64,000 bases of DNA. Origin: JBCBSS01 sp039819065 (GTDB lineage Bacteria; Bacteroidota; Bacteroidia; Cytophagales; Cyclobacteriaceae). The stretch is from contig JBCBSS010000019.1 of the NCBI GenBank assembly GCA_039819065.1, forward strand, positions 1 to 64,000, given 5' to 3'. Under the pieces are notes generated by a model that worked only from the letters and a program-made list of their open reading frames with translations, made no database searches and was not told where the DNA came from. Both the position numbers and the translations under genes were made by a program. Positions within the stretch are counted from its first letter, which is position 1. Every line of letters begins with the position of its first letter. Below, one piece after another: positions 54,830-63,361 of the stretch.

Positions 54830-56392
54830 TCAATTACTGAGCAAAACGGTAGTCGGGTTCTCGAACAAATCCTTTCTCTCGTAGATCAATTCTAACGATT
54901 CTATTCCTTTGAGGTCTTCAAGATTATCCTTACTGGATATCAAATAAATCGGCCCGTGCTGCTCAATGAAGCTCTGCACCTCTTCCGGTGTTTGTAGCCG
55001 AGGTATGTGTTTTTGCAGATAGAATGCGAAAGCGGGGTTCATTCGCCTGTAGCTGGCGATAGGTCTTGTCTTGTCCGTTATGTTCTCGATGGCACCGGTA
55101 ACCGAATTAGACTGATCTACCTGCGGGAAAATCGCGTAGGCGAAAACCTGGAAAGTAATGATGAAAGTAACGGCCAATGTGATGAAAACGTGCTTTAGCT
55201 GTTTCTTAACCAAAAAGAACAGGCCAATCAAAACACCGATAGGTATGGTAGAAAAGAGTAAAGTATAATCGGCCAAGTGCCTGACCGATTTTTCTCCTTT
55301 AATGCCGAAATAAGCACCGACGGGGATGCCAATGGCAATGATGATCAGCAATATGTAACTGATCAGAATACCGTGTCTTCTCAGGGAAGTGAAGTTTTCT
55401 ATTCTACTCAAGAAATAGCCAATAAGTACTGCCGCGAAAGGGTAGCAAGGAACAGGGTAATTCGGTAGAATGGTTCTGGAGAACGAGAAGAAAACAACAA
55501 AAACAGTCAGAACGGTCAAACAAAACAATATGAAGGGCTGAGAGCGTTCTTTCCAGGCTTTAATCACTGCTTGTGGTAGAAAAACGGAAAACGGTAAAAG
55601 ACTGCCCAGTACCATGACAGGAACCACCATGAAAAAGCCACCATGGCCTTCCATTGTACCCGTATAACGCCTTACATTGTGCTTAAAGAAAAACTCCATC
55701 AGCCACTCACCCTCAGTGGCGATGCCGACAGCGATATACCAAGGAGATACTACAGCTAGAATGATCAATAGACCAAGCAGCGGTTGAAGTCTCCAAATCG
55801 TACGCCATTTGAAATCCCGGTTGACCACTAGAAAAACGACAACGATCAGTCCTGGCAAAGCGACCGCAATGGGGCCTTTGGTCAGGAAACCAAGGCCCAG
55901 CGCAAAATAGGCCAAGTACAGCATTTTCTTATTATGACTGATGTAACCGTCGATAAAGGCAAACATGCCAAGGGTCAGGAAACAGATCAAATAAGGGTCA
56001 GGTACAGCCAAGTGAAACTGTAAGACCACCTGCAGGGCGGTGAGCAAGACTAATGCGCTATAGAAGGCCACTTTTTCATCCAGGTGCCGTTTGGCAAATA
56101 GGTAGGTGATCACCACCGTTAGAATACCCATCAGTGAAGAGAAAAAACGAGCGCCGAAAGGAGTAGAGCCGAACAACTTATAACCCATCATCATGAAGTA
56201 ATAGTGCATTGGGGGCTTGTCCGTCCGCAGATCTCCGTTGAAAGTAGGGACAATCAGATCCGACCTGTCCAGCATTTCCCTAGCGCAGCTGGCATTTTTT
56301 GACTCATCCAGAATGTAAACCGATACACCCCATATATTGGCGTAGAAAGCCAGAATACCCAATCCAATAATGATGAGAAGTCTTTTGTCCAT
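54830..56392 (-). CDS. Glycosyltransferase family 39 (ArnT-like)
   Basis: A 520-residue integral membrane GT-C glycosyltransferase. The N-terminal acidic Asp-Glu pair (VYILDESKNASCAREM) and RTDKPPMHYYFMM are the ArnT/PMT-type donor-site motifs, followed by about ten transmembrane helices and a C-terminal soluble domain. It transfers a sugar from a polyprenyl-phosphate donor to lipid A or protein in the periplasm. The donor could be made by the GT2 enzyme encoded divergently at 56567. The target is not known. Confidence 0.88.
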   Translation of the reverse strand: MDKRLLIIIGLGILAFYANIWGVSVYILDESKNASCAREMLDRSDLIVPTFNGDLRTDKPPMHYYFMMMGYKLFGSTPFGARFFSSLMGILTVVITYLFAKRHLDEKVAFYSALVLLTALQVVLQFHLAVPDPYLICFLTLGMFAFIDGYISHNKKMLYLAYFALGLGFLTKGPIAVALPGLIVVVFLVVNRDFKWRTIWRLQPLLGLLIILAVVSPWYIAVGIATEGEWLMEFFFKHNVRRYTGTMEGHGGFFMVVPVMVLGSLLPFSVFLPQAVIKAWKERSQPFILFCLTVLTVFVVFFSFSRTILPNYPVPCYPFAAVLIGYFLSRIENFTSLRRHGILISYILLIIIAIGIPVGAYFGIKGEKSVRHLADYTLLFSTIPIGVLIGLFFLVKKQLKHVFITLAVTFIITFQVFAYAIFPQVDQSNSVTGAIENITDKTRPIASYRRMNPAFAFYLQKHIPRLQTPEEVQSFIEQHGPIYLISSKDNLEDLKGIESLELIYERKDLFENPTTVLLSN

Positions 56393-56535
56393 GCAGATCG
56401 TTTTACGGGCGCAATTTAGGAAATATCAAGGTCATTCTAGCTAGCAAAACCACCCTGAAGGAAGCTGATTTATCCGAACCTGCTCCTTGTTTGGCAATAT
56501 CCTTTGGTAGAAAATCGTAAATCGCCGAAAAGCTT

Positions 56536-56543
56536 TACTTTTG
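56536..56543 (+). promoter_or_regulatory. -7 element upstream of the GT2 gene
   Basis: TACTTTTG, an exact TAnnTTTG match, lies 23 nt before the ATG at 56567. A TTTG is found upstream at 56503-56506 but the spacing (29 nt) is too long, so only the -7 element is supported. Confidence 0.5.
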
Positions 56544-56566
56544 CACTTTCATAACACCATTTTTTA

Positions 56567-57532
56567 ATGAAGCTGTCCTTAGTTATTCCTATCCTCAACG
56601 AAGAGGATAATATCAAACCATTGCTTACCAAAATCAGGGAATCCCTTGATGGTCATGACTATGAAGTAATCCTTGTGGATGATGGTTCTACGGATGAAAC
56701 AGTAGAGCGCGTTAAGCAGGAAAATGATGCTAGGGTCAAGCTCTTGGTTTTTTGGAAGAACTACGGTCAAACGGCGGCCATGTCAGCCGGTATCAATAAG
56801 GCAGAAGGTGATTACATCATTACACTGGATGGGGACTTACAAAACGACCCATCGGATATCCCCGCTATGATCGAGAAACTGGAGACAGAGGGTTGGGATG
56901 TGGTAGCCGGCTTCCGACAGAATAGAAAAGATGGCTTCGTGCTGAGAAAAATACCGAGCAAAATAGCCAATGCTATGATCCGCAAGCTCACCGATGTGTA
57001 CATCAGGGATTATGGTTGCACGCTTAAAGTATTCAAGAAGGATATTGCCAAGGGTTTAGGGCTCTATGGAGAACTTCATCGTTTTATCCCCGTTCTAGCA
57101 CGCCTTGAAGGAGCCAAGATGACCGACATGCCGGTCAAGCACCATCCACGCATACACGGTACTTCTAAGTATGGTATAGGCAGAACATTTAAGGTGATGA
57201 GCGACCTGCTGCTCATGGTGTTCTTCCAAAAGTACCTGCAACGTCCTATCCACTTATTCGGACCGTTGGGCATATTTTCGCTCTTTTCAGGGTCTGGTAT
57301 TCTATTATACCTGCTGGTCGAAAAGATCATCGGATTTGAAATAGGAGGCCGCCCATTACTCATTTTAGGCGCATTGTTGTTCTTGGCGGGGATTCAGTTC
57401 ATCACCTTCGGTTTGATCGCTGAACTGATCATGCGTACCTATTTTGAATCACAGAATAAGAAAACCTATCGCATAAAGGAGACTATAGTTGGAAACGAAA
57501 AAGACGAAAAAGTACTTAACACTCCTGCTTAA
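56567..57532 (+). CDS. Polyprenyl-phosphate glycosyltransferase, GT2 (ArnC/DPM1-like)
   Basis: A 321-residue GT2 enzyme: N-terminal LSLVIPILNEEDN, nucleotide-binding VILVDDGSTDET and the DxD-type TLDGDLQNDP; two C-terminal transmembrane helices (HLFGPLGIFSLFSGSGILL and LILGALLFLAGIQFITFGLI). It makes a polyprenyl-phosphate sugar from a nucleotide sugar at the inner face of the membrane. It overlaps the following gene by 44 nt, showing translational coupling. The donor may feed the ArnT-like enzyme next door. Confidence 0.92.
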   Translation: MKLSLVIPILNEEDNIKPLLTKIRESLDGHDYEVILVDDGSTDETVERVKQENDARVKLLVFWKNYGQTAAMSAGINKAEGDYIITLDGDLQNDPSDIPAMIEKLETEGWDVVAGFRQNRKDGFVLRKIPSKIANAMIRKLTDVYIRDYGCTLKVFKKDIAKGLGLYGELHRFIPVLARLEGAKMTDMPVKHHPRIHGTSKYGIGRTFKVMSDLLLMVFFQKYLQRPIHLFGPLGIFSLFSGSGILLYLLVEKIIGFEIGGRPLLILGALLFLAGIQFITFGLIAELIMRTYFESQNKKTYRIKETIVGNEKDEKVLNTPA

Positions 57533-58370
57533 GCTCCTTTTAACAGGCTTAGCCTTTTACATAGTCGGACGTAAAATTGATGTTGCTGAAACCTGGCAAC
57601 TGATGAAACGCGCACATCCTGGATGGCTATTGCTGGCCGTGGTGATGTTCAATGTTTCTAAGACCATTTCCGCACTCAGGCTCAACAGGCTCTTCACTGT
57701 CCTTGAGCTTTATATCAGCGATAAGATCAATCTCAAGCTCTACTATATAGGCATGTTTTATAACCTTTTCCTCCCTGGTGGCATCGGTGGCGATGGTTAT
57801 AAGATATACTATCTCAATCGCCATTTTGACAAGCCGGTCAAGCAACTGTTCCGCGCTGTTCTTCTCGATAGAATCAGTGGTATGACGGCTTTACTTTTTC
57901 TGGCCTTATTGTTTGCAGGTATTAACGATAGCCTGTTGTTAGAACCGTGGCTCAAAATGTCAATCTGGGGTGCGGCCATTATCGGATACCCAGCCTTCTA
58001 TTTGTTTAACAGAATCCTTTTCAAACGATTCACCATCAGGTTTTTCAATACCAACTTATTCTCTTTGGGTGTACAGGGCAGTCAGGTCATTTGTGCATAT
58101 TTCTTACTCCAAGCTTTGGCCATCAACGATCATCAGTTAGAATACCTCTTGTTCTTCCTGGTTTCCTCGGTCATCACCATCATACCATTTACGCCCGGCG
58201 GAGCAGGAGCACGTGAGTTGGTATTCGTTTTGGCAGCGGACTATTCTTCAGTTCAGGAAGAGACCGCTGTAGCATTTACTTTATTGTTCTTTATTATTAC
58301 CTCTGTGAGCTCGCTGTTTGGTGCCTTTTTGAGCATGAAACGCCACGAACCGGCACCATCTGCCACCTAG
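57489..58370 (+). CDS. Lysylphosphatidylglycerol synthase TM-region-like flippase (UPF0104)
   Basis: A 293-residue membrane protein of the lysyl-PG synthase transmembrane superfamily (six to eight helices; GRKIDVAETWQLMKRAHPGWLLLAV, FYNLFLPGGIGGDGYK and TPGGAGARELVFV are typical). It lacks the cytoplasmic aminoacyltransferase domain, so a lipid-flipping role is more likely than synthesis. It starts with TTG at 57489 inside the GT2 gene; the next ATG is well inside the first domain. The overlap suggests it moves the lipid-linked sugar made by the GT2 enzyme. Confidence 0.85.
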   Translation: METKKTKKYLTLLLKLLLTGLAFYIVGRKIDVAETWQLMKRAHPGWLLLAVVMFNVSKTISALRLNRLFTVLELYISDKINLKLYYIGMFYNLFLPGGIGGDGYKIYYLNRHFDKPVKQLFRAVLLDRISGMTALLFLALLFAGINDSLLLEPWLKMSIWGAAIIGYPAFYLFNRILFKRFTIRFFNTNLFSLGVQGSQVICAYFLLQALAINDHQLEYLLFFLVSSVITIIPFTPGGAGARELVFVLAADYSSVQEETAVAFTLLFFIITSVSSLFGAFLSMKRHEPAPSAT

Positions 58371-58987
58371 AAAGACTGCATTTGCCCGTTCAATTTAATC
58401 CTTAAGTCGTCCGCGTCCTTGACCAGGTTATCCAACTCATCAGCAATGGCTTTTATCTCATCCACTAGAAGTTGATAATCTCCTTTCAATTGAGCATTAT
58501 CCTGGTAGAATTGGCTGTTATCCTTGGCATATAGCTTGGGCAATAAGTGGTTTTCAACCTTACCATTATATCTTTCAAAGCGCTGATTGATTGAGATCAC
58601 CCGATTGTAATGCAGCGATAGCTCATAGAACAAAGCTGGTTCAAGCAGCGTGTAGGCGCCTGATTCTACCGTAGCAGACCAAGCTGCGGTAGGTGCACTG
58701 GATGCTCTTGGTTCTCGGTAGTAGGCTGGTTGAGGGAGTTCTCCTTGGCTTTGACTTTCATGGAATTTGGTCAATTCTGCGCGCATACCCTGGATAGAAA
58801 AAGGCGCATATTCAGCGAAGTTGGTAAGTTCTAAATGCAGCACTTGTAAAGTGGCCAAAGCCCTTGCATCCGCATCCTTTTGAGCGCGATAATCCGAACC
58901 TAAAAATGCCAAAGAAACCCCGGTGAACACAATAATCAATTCAAAAAACAGTTTTAATACGCCTCGAAAGATTTTCTGATTGGTCAT
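58367..58987 (-). CDS. Hypothetical protein with one N-terminal membrane helix
   Basis: A 206-residue protein: a single transmembrane helix (about 12-30: LKLFFELIIVFTGVSLAFLG), then a largely alpha-helical periplasmic part with a long C-terminal coiled-coil-like stretch. I do not recognise the family. It resembles many small anchored Bacteroidota proteins of unknown function. It overlaps the convergent flippase-like gene by 4 nt at the 3' ends. Confidence 0.6.
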   Translation of the reverse strand: MTNQKIFRGVLKLFFELIIVFTGVSLAFLGSDYRAQKDADARALATLQVLHLELTNFAEYAPFSIQGMRAELTKFHESQSQGELPQPAYYREPRASSAPTAAWSATVESGAYTLLEPALFYELSLHYNRVISINQRFERYNGKVENHLLPKLYAKDNSQFYQDNAQLKGDYQLLVDEIKAIADELDNLVKDADDLRIKLNGQMQSF

Positions 58988-59393
58988 TTGTTGAATGGTG
59001 AACTAGTGATTGAGTCGATGGTAAGTATGGTCATAACCTGTAGAAATACAATCTCGTCTATCAGCGTTGATAAAATTAGCTATTTAAAAATATAGCAATT
59101 TGATTGTGATATTTTGAGTCTTTTGATTCAGATTAATTGTTTATTCTAGTAAAATGACCGTGAATCGCAAGGAATTCGCTGATTTCTGGACGAAAGTAGC
59201 AATCAAATTTGATAGATATTGAACATATTGCAATATTTGAATAATATAATTTCAGGAAGCCACGGACACAGCTGATCTATAAACTCTTTTGTAATTCGGT
59301 TCGGAAAAGTTACAAAGTGTCTATTTTGGCGATAAACCCATAGAAACAACCTGATATAACAGGCTGAAATTATATTGGCGCTTAACGGGATAA
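58988..59393. other. AT-rich intergenic region, no gene seen
   Basis: A 406-bp AT-rich gap between two divergent genes. It should carry both promoters. No open frame is supported on the plus strand; a minus-strand frame here runs back into the PorP/SprF gene and is a shadow. No repeats or hairpins of note. Confidence 0.4.
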
Positions 59394-60728
59394 ATGAAAA
59401 AAAAGGGGAATTGTTTTGCCATTGTATTGTGTTGTTTTTTTGCCTTATGGGGAAATAGCTCGTTGGCTCAAAACTTTCCTGTCTACACCCACTTTTACCA
59501 AAACCCCTATCTCTACAACCCTGCTGAAGCGGGTGTATTTCGAGCACCTGTGGTTTTCTTCGATCATCGCCAGCAATGGAGGGGTATAGAAGGTGCACCA
59601 GTCACCTCTACCGTCAATTTTCATTCTCCCATCGGTACCACTAAAGCTTCCGTGGGCTTTCGCCTTTCTTCATTTAATCGCGGGTTGCTGAACACAACAG
59701 ATATTCTAGCCACTTATGGCTATGGCATATATTTAGAAGAAGGTGCTTCTATACGATTCGCACTTTCTGCAGGTATTATTTCCAATGGCCTGGACTTTAC
59801 TCAAATTGATAACCCCGACGATCCGGCAGTAGTCAATTTCCTGGATAACAATCTTCAGCCTGTAGCGAATTTTGGTATTAAGTATACTTCTAACGGGCTT
59901 AACTTCGGTGTCACTTTACCACAGTTGTTCGCTCCTTCATTTACGAATACCACCAACTTCGAAAGCACTGAGGTTTCTCCATTCGACAATGCCTTGGTCA
60001 TGTTGTATTACAAAAAGAAGGTGGAAGGGTCGTTTAAAAGAAAGAGGGGTAGAGGTAGGAGAAGACGGTTTACCAGAACGGTGAAGACAGAGACGGCCTA
60101 TGCACCTTTGGAGCTTTACATGCTTTATCGTTATTCTGCCTTTGGCAATAGCCAATTCGAGGCACTCGGTAAGCTGAATGTTAGCAGCAACTTCTTTGTG
60201 GGCGTGTCTTACCGGCAAGAATTTGGCATCTCCGGCTTATTAGGTATCAACTACGACAAGTTCACTTTTGCCTATGGTTACGAGCCATCATCGAACCAGG
60301 TGTCAAGTTTGCTTGATGGCACCCATGAAATACAGTTGGGATATAGAATAGGAAAGGTGCGCGATCCGAAAATCTCCAAACCGGTGCTCAGATCAAAGCT
60401 GACTACTACACAGCCTGAGGAGCATAAGGCCAGGTTCTTGAAGGACGATGACGATCTAAAAGCCGAACACACGAATACGGATAAGAAGAAAAGTAAGAAA
60501 TTCTTGGTAGTTATCAAGACATTCAGGGACTTCAACGCGGCAGACGAATACAAGGCCAGAATCAGGGAAGAAGGGTATAATGCCCAGATATTCTACAATG
60601 AGAAAGGCAAGATATTCTATGTACACCTATTCGAAACAGACAAATCCAAAGAAGCCAAGCAAGAGAAGAATAACCTCGCCGAAATACGCAAGTTCAGATC
60701 AGCCAGAGTGGTCATAGTGGAGGATTGA
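59394..60728 (+). CDS. PorP/SprF family T9SS-associated membrane protein with C-terminal SPOR-like domain
   Basis: A 444-residue outer-membrane protein. A signal peptide (1-25) is followed by the PorP/SprF opening HFYQNPYLYNPAEAG, and a membrane beta-barrel (about 30-330) with the family repeats SVGFRLSSFNRGLLNTTD and NFGVTLPQLF. A basic insert of Lys/Arg (about 205-230) is odd. The C-terminal 80 residues (about 365-444: KKFLVVIKTFRDFNAADEYKARI to ARVVIVED) look like a SPOR domain, which binds denuded peptidoglycan glycan strands. The family acts with gliding and type IX secretion. Fusion to SPOR would anchor the barrel to peptidoglycan. Secreted cargo for T9SS is encoded at 12997. Confidence 0.82.
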   Translation: MKKKGNCFAIVLCCFFALWGNSSLAQNFPVYTHFYQNPYLYNPAEAGVFRAPVVFFDHRQQWRGIEGAPVTSTVNFHSPIGTTKASVGFRLSSFNRGLLNTTDILATYGYGIYLEEGASIRFALSAGIISNGLDFTQIDNPDDPAVVNFLDNNLQPVANFGIKYTSNGLNFGVTLPQLFAPSFTNTTNFESTEVSPFDNALVMLYYKKKVEGSFKRKRGRGRRRRFTRTVKTETAYAPLELYMLYRYSAFGNSQFEALGKLNVSSNFFVGVSYRQEFGISGLLGINYDKFTFAYGYEPSSNQVSSLLDGTHEIQLGYRIGKVRDPKISKPVLRSKLTTTQPEEHKARFLKDDDDLKAEHTNTDKKKSKKFLVVIKTFRDFNAADEYKARIREEGYNAQIFYNEKGKIFYVHLFETDKSKEAKQEKNNLAEIRKFRSARVVIVED

Positions 60729-60826
60729 TGAGCTCTCATATAGTGATCGTCTGTGTGGATACAGACTATGGCAAAGAGTATCAGTTCTAATTTGAGTGGC
60801 TAAGCCTTATCATTTGTTCAATTGAT

Positions 60827-61068
60827 GCCACGGGCTAAAGCCACGTGGCAATGCTGCCTTTGGCTTATTTTTGAATGATTAGGTGGGATTATCGAAGTTG
60901 TTTTGGTTCAATTTTATTGTTGTCGAACACTGTCACTATATGGCTTGCCATGGGCTTTAGCCCATGGGTAGATAGCCACTCCTTAGAGGCTTCAGCCACT
61001 AACCGATTATACAATCATTTTAGCCTCATTATTAACTCAATTGATGCCACGTGGCCTTAGCCCGTGGC
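60827..61068. repeat. Three REP-like hairpins (CCACGGGC/CCATGGGC type)
   Basis: Inverted repeats at 60827-60849 (GCCACGGGCTAAAGCCACG...), 60948-60967 (CCATGGGC-TTTA-GCCCATGG) and 61046-61068 (GCCACGTGGCCTTAGCCCG...). They share the core CCAYGGGCTWWAGC. Intervening sequence has no gene; a frame running through them is an artefact. Confidence 0.7.
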
Positions 61069-61110
61069 AAATACGCTTGCTTGGAGTTCGTAAACGCTTT
61101 ACTCTGGCCT

Positions 61111-61193
61111 GCTTTCCATAGCCAATAAGATTCCTTCTGAATGACTGATAATAATAAGTTTGTCACTTCGCCACGACTCATAACATCAATTGA
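61111..61193 (-). repeat. 91-bp dispersed block, third copy (inverted)
   Basis: The reverse complement matches 11397-11487: GCTTTCCATAGCCAATAAG, then ATTCCTTCTGAATGACTGA are the same conserved core. Near the left part a few substitutions and indels are present. It leads directly into a TGAT/ATCA array. Confidence 0.8.
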
Positions 61194-61240
61194 TCAGGTC
61201 ATCACAGCATCCAATAATCAAGCTATCATCCCATCAGCCC
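61185..61240. repeat. 8-bp-period ATCA array, seven units
   Basis: Seven successive 8-bp units each starting ATCA or ATCC (ATCAATTG, ATCAGGTC, ATCACAGC, ATCCAATA, ATCAAGCT, ATCATCCC, ATCAGCCC); the complement of the TGAT array at 10934. At 61241-61266 it meets a short piece similar to the end of the 99-bp block (TTCTGGGCAGCAACTTA). Confidence 0.7.
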
Positions 61241-61360
61241 CGTCCTTCTGGGCAGCAACTTAGTGGCAAATAACTAATAGCTGATCTAACTAGATAATCT
61301 AATTGAATGGCACTCCTATGGTAGGTGGACACAGACGATGACATGAAAAGAATGGCATAG

Positions 61361-61434
61361 CGAAAAAAGAAGCCGCCGGGCTCGTTAGGCTTGGGTTATG
61401 GGCATATTTGCTTACGAGAAATTGCCCGGCGGCT
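61361..61434 (-). terminator. Terminator of the cysteine/sulfur-carrier operon
   Basis: AGCCGCCGGGC (61371-61381) pairs perfectly with GCCCGGCGGCT (61424-61434) around a long loop; on the minus strand the stem is followed by CTTCTTTTTT. It lies about 20 nt after the E1-rhodanese stop codon. Confidence 0.85.
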
Positions 61435-61452
61435 ATGTCTTGAAAAAGGCTG

Positions 61453-62595
61453 TTAGTATTTGGCTAAGCTTGTATCTACTTCGTCCGCATAGGCCAGAAT
61501 ACCCCCTTTGAGGTTGTACAGGTTGTTGAACCCATACTTCTTCTCTAAAGTCTCTATCGCCCTGGCACTTCTTACCCCACTTCTACAATGAACAATCACT
61601 TGCTTGTCAGAAGAAATATTATTGACAGCACTTTCAATTTCTCCAAGCGGAATAAGCTCCCCATCGATATTGGCGATTTCATATTCGTAGGGCTCCCTGA
61701 CATCAATAAGTTGAAAGTCCTGAGCTGTATTCTTCAGCGTATCCAACTCTTGAACAGTGACTTCTTTTACCTTGTAAGTCTCTTCCTCTTCTCCGATACC
61801 GCAGAACATTTCATAGTCAATTAGCTTCGTAATAGCCGGTGTATTTTTATCCTTGTACAGCTTCACGGTGCGTGTGTCGAAAGTAAGTGCATCGAACAGG
61901 AATAACCTGCCTGAAAGTGGATCACCAACCCCGGTAATCACTTTGATGACCTCATTGGCTTGCAGGCTGCCTATGATGCCTGGCAATACACCTATCACAC
62001 CACCTTCTGCACAACTGGGCACCAAACCTGGAGGAGGAGGGGATGGGAATAGGTCACGATAATTAGGGCCTGTTTCTCCTGAAGGATCGGTGTAGTTGAA
62101 AACCGAAACCTGGCCTTCAAACCTGAAGATCGATCCGTATACATTGGTCTTGCCTAAAATCACGCAGGCATCGTTGACCAGATATCTGGTAGGAAAGTTA
62201 TCCGTTCCATCAGCTACTACATCGTAGTCCTTGATGATATCCAATGCGTTTTCCGAAGTGAGCCTGGTATTGTATACCTTGAAGTTAATGTGTGGATTAA
62301 GCCCTTTAAGACGCTTAACCGCTGATTCTACTTTTGACTCCCCGACATTATCTACCGAGAATAGCACCTGCCGCTGTAGGTTAGAATCATCGACGACGTC
62401 AAAATCCACGATGCCTATGGTGCCTACGCCTGCAGCAGTGAGGTATTGCAGCAATGGAGCACCCAGGCCACCTGTTCCTACTACCAATACTTTTGCCGCC
62501 TTTAGCTTACGCTGACCTTCTATGTTGAATTCAGGTATAATGAGGTGCCGACTGTACCTCTCAAGTTCTGCTTTACTAAAATCGACTGTTGACAT
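61453..62595 (-). CDS. E1-like adenylyltransferase fused to rhodanese (MoeB/ThiF/MoeZ-type)
   Basis: A 380-residue fusion. The ThiF/MoeB domain (about 10-265) has the ATP-binding GTGGLGAPLLQ (40-50), ADGTDNFPTRYLVND and the catalytic-Cys segment PSCAEGGV (Cys195); the paired CxxC zinc motifs of E. coli MoeB are absent. The C-terminal rhodanese domain (about 278-378) has its active Cys337 in VHCRSGVRS. It should adenylate a MoaD/ThiS-like carrier at its di-glycine end and transfer sulfur to form a thiocarboxylate, as MoeZ does. It is the last gene of a four-gene operon with the carrier 22 nt upstream. Confidence 0.93.
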   Translation of the reverse strand: MSTVDFSKAELERYSRHLIIPEFNIEGQRKLKAAKVLVVGTGGLGAPLLQYLTAAGVGTIGIVDFDVVDDSNLQRQVLFSVDNVGESKVESAVKRLKGLNPHINFKVYNTRLTSENALDIIKDYDVVADGTDNFPTRYLVNDACVILGKTNVYGSIFRFEGQVSVFNYTDPSGETGPNYRDLFPSPPPPGLVPSCAEGGVIGVLPGIIGSLQANEVIKVITGVGDPLSGRLFLFDALTFDTRTVKLYKDKNTPAITKLIDYEMFCGIGEEEETYKVKEVTVQELDTLKNTAQDFQLIDVREPYEYEIANIDGELIPLGEIESAVNNISSDKQVIVHCRSGVRSARAIETLEKKYGFNNLYNLKGGILAYADEVDTSLAKY

Positions 62596-62617
62596 ATCTT
62601 TTAGTTAGTCTGTTTTC

Positions 62618-62896
62618 TTAAATAGCGCCACCCGCGATGGCCGGAATGATACTGATTACACTGCCCTCACTTACCTGGGTAGCTTCGTTGTTCAGGGCTT
62701 TGATATCATCGTCGCCCACATAGATTCTTACGAAACTTCTGATCTTTCCGTCTTGCTCGAAAAGATGTTTCTTCAAATCAGGATACGATGTAGCCAGTTC
62801 CTGAATGGCATCACCAACTGTAAGCCCTGTCGAATCGATAGAGGCTTGATTGTCAGTGAATTTTCTAAGCGGAGTGGGAATGATAAGTTTAGCCAT
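62618..62896 (-). CDS. MoaD/ThiS-family sulfur carrier, CysO-like, with C-terminal GG-Ala-Ile
   Basis: A 92-residue beta-grasp protein. The C-terminus is IAGGAI, so the di-glycine (Gly89-Gly90) is blocked by two extra residues, unlike the carrier at 53.7 kb that ends in GG. Carriers with such tails (for example QbsE, GG-Cys-Phe) need a JAMM protease to expose the Gly. The JAMM gene lies 12 nt upstream and the E1 gene 22 nt downstream, with cysteine synthase further up. By analogy with M. tuberculosis CysO, the thiocarboxylate would supply sulfur to the cysteine synthase. Confidence 0.88.
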   Translation of the reverse strand: MAKLIIPTPLRKFTDNQASIDSTGLTVGDAIQELATSYPDLKKHLFEQDGKIRSFVRIYVGDDDIKALNNEATQVSEGSVISIIPAIAGGAI

Positions 62897-62908
62897 TTTT
62901 ATGATTAG

Positions 62909-63361
62909 TTATGAATAGTTAGTACTTAAAATATCTTTGTTCAAAATCATTTCTTGCTCGAATTGCCCCTGCTCATTCAGTTGCCAGGAGGAGGTGTCAG
63001 CTATGTTTCCTTTCATGACTGATATAATGATGTATGAAAAGAAAGGCACTGCTTGTTTCAAATCATGCTCCGAAGGTTTAGCCGGATGATCCGGATGAGA
63101 ATGATAGACACCCAGCAAAGTGGTATTGTGTTCTATCGCGAATTGTTCAGCCTTCATATAATCCAATGGGGATATTTCGAAGCGCCTTCTTTTATCACCC
63201 TCCTTACTGTTGGTCACCGGAATGGCTTGCTTGATAATACGTTTTCCTTGCTCTTCTGAGCCATAGAAAAAACCACAGCATTCATCATTGTAGGCTTCAA
63301 CGGCATCATCAGCCATTGCCTTCAACGCAGATTCATGTATATCTAAATCGTATTTATGCAT
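62909..63361 (-). CDS. JAMM/MPN+ metalloprotease (Mec+-like)
   Basis: A 150-residue MPN+ protease with a complete zinc site: Glu27 (DECCGFFYG), His87 and His89 in YHSHPDHPAKPSEHD, and Asp100 (HxHx10D). In the CysO pathway this enzyme releases cysteine from the carrier-cysteine adduct, and in QbsD it trims the carrier tail; here it could do both, since the carrier ends GGAI. ATG at 63361 is chosen, giving an 8-nt overlap with the end of the cysteine synthase gene (ATGCATAA); GTG and TTG codons just upstream are less likely. Confidence 0.9.
   Translation of the reverse strand: MHKYDLDIHESALKAMADDAVEAYNDECCGFFYGSEEQGKRIIKQAIPVTNSKEGDKRRRFEISPLDYMKAEQFAIEHNTTLLGVYHSHPDHPAKPSEHDLKQAVPFFSYIIISVMKGNIADTSSWQLNEQGQFEQEMILNKDILSTNYS

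Noticed and set aside
59203..59598. 131-codon minus-strand frame
   Set aside because: It is antisense to the start of the PorP/SprF gene and has no family character.
60875..61060. Open frame through the 60.8-61.1 kb repeats
   Set aside because: It is translated from the palindromic hairpins (SPWVD-type junk) and is not conserved among repeat copies.
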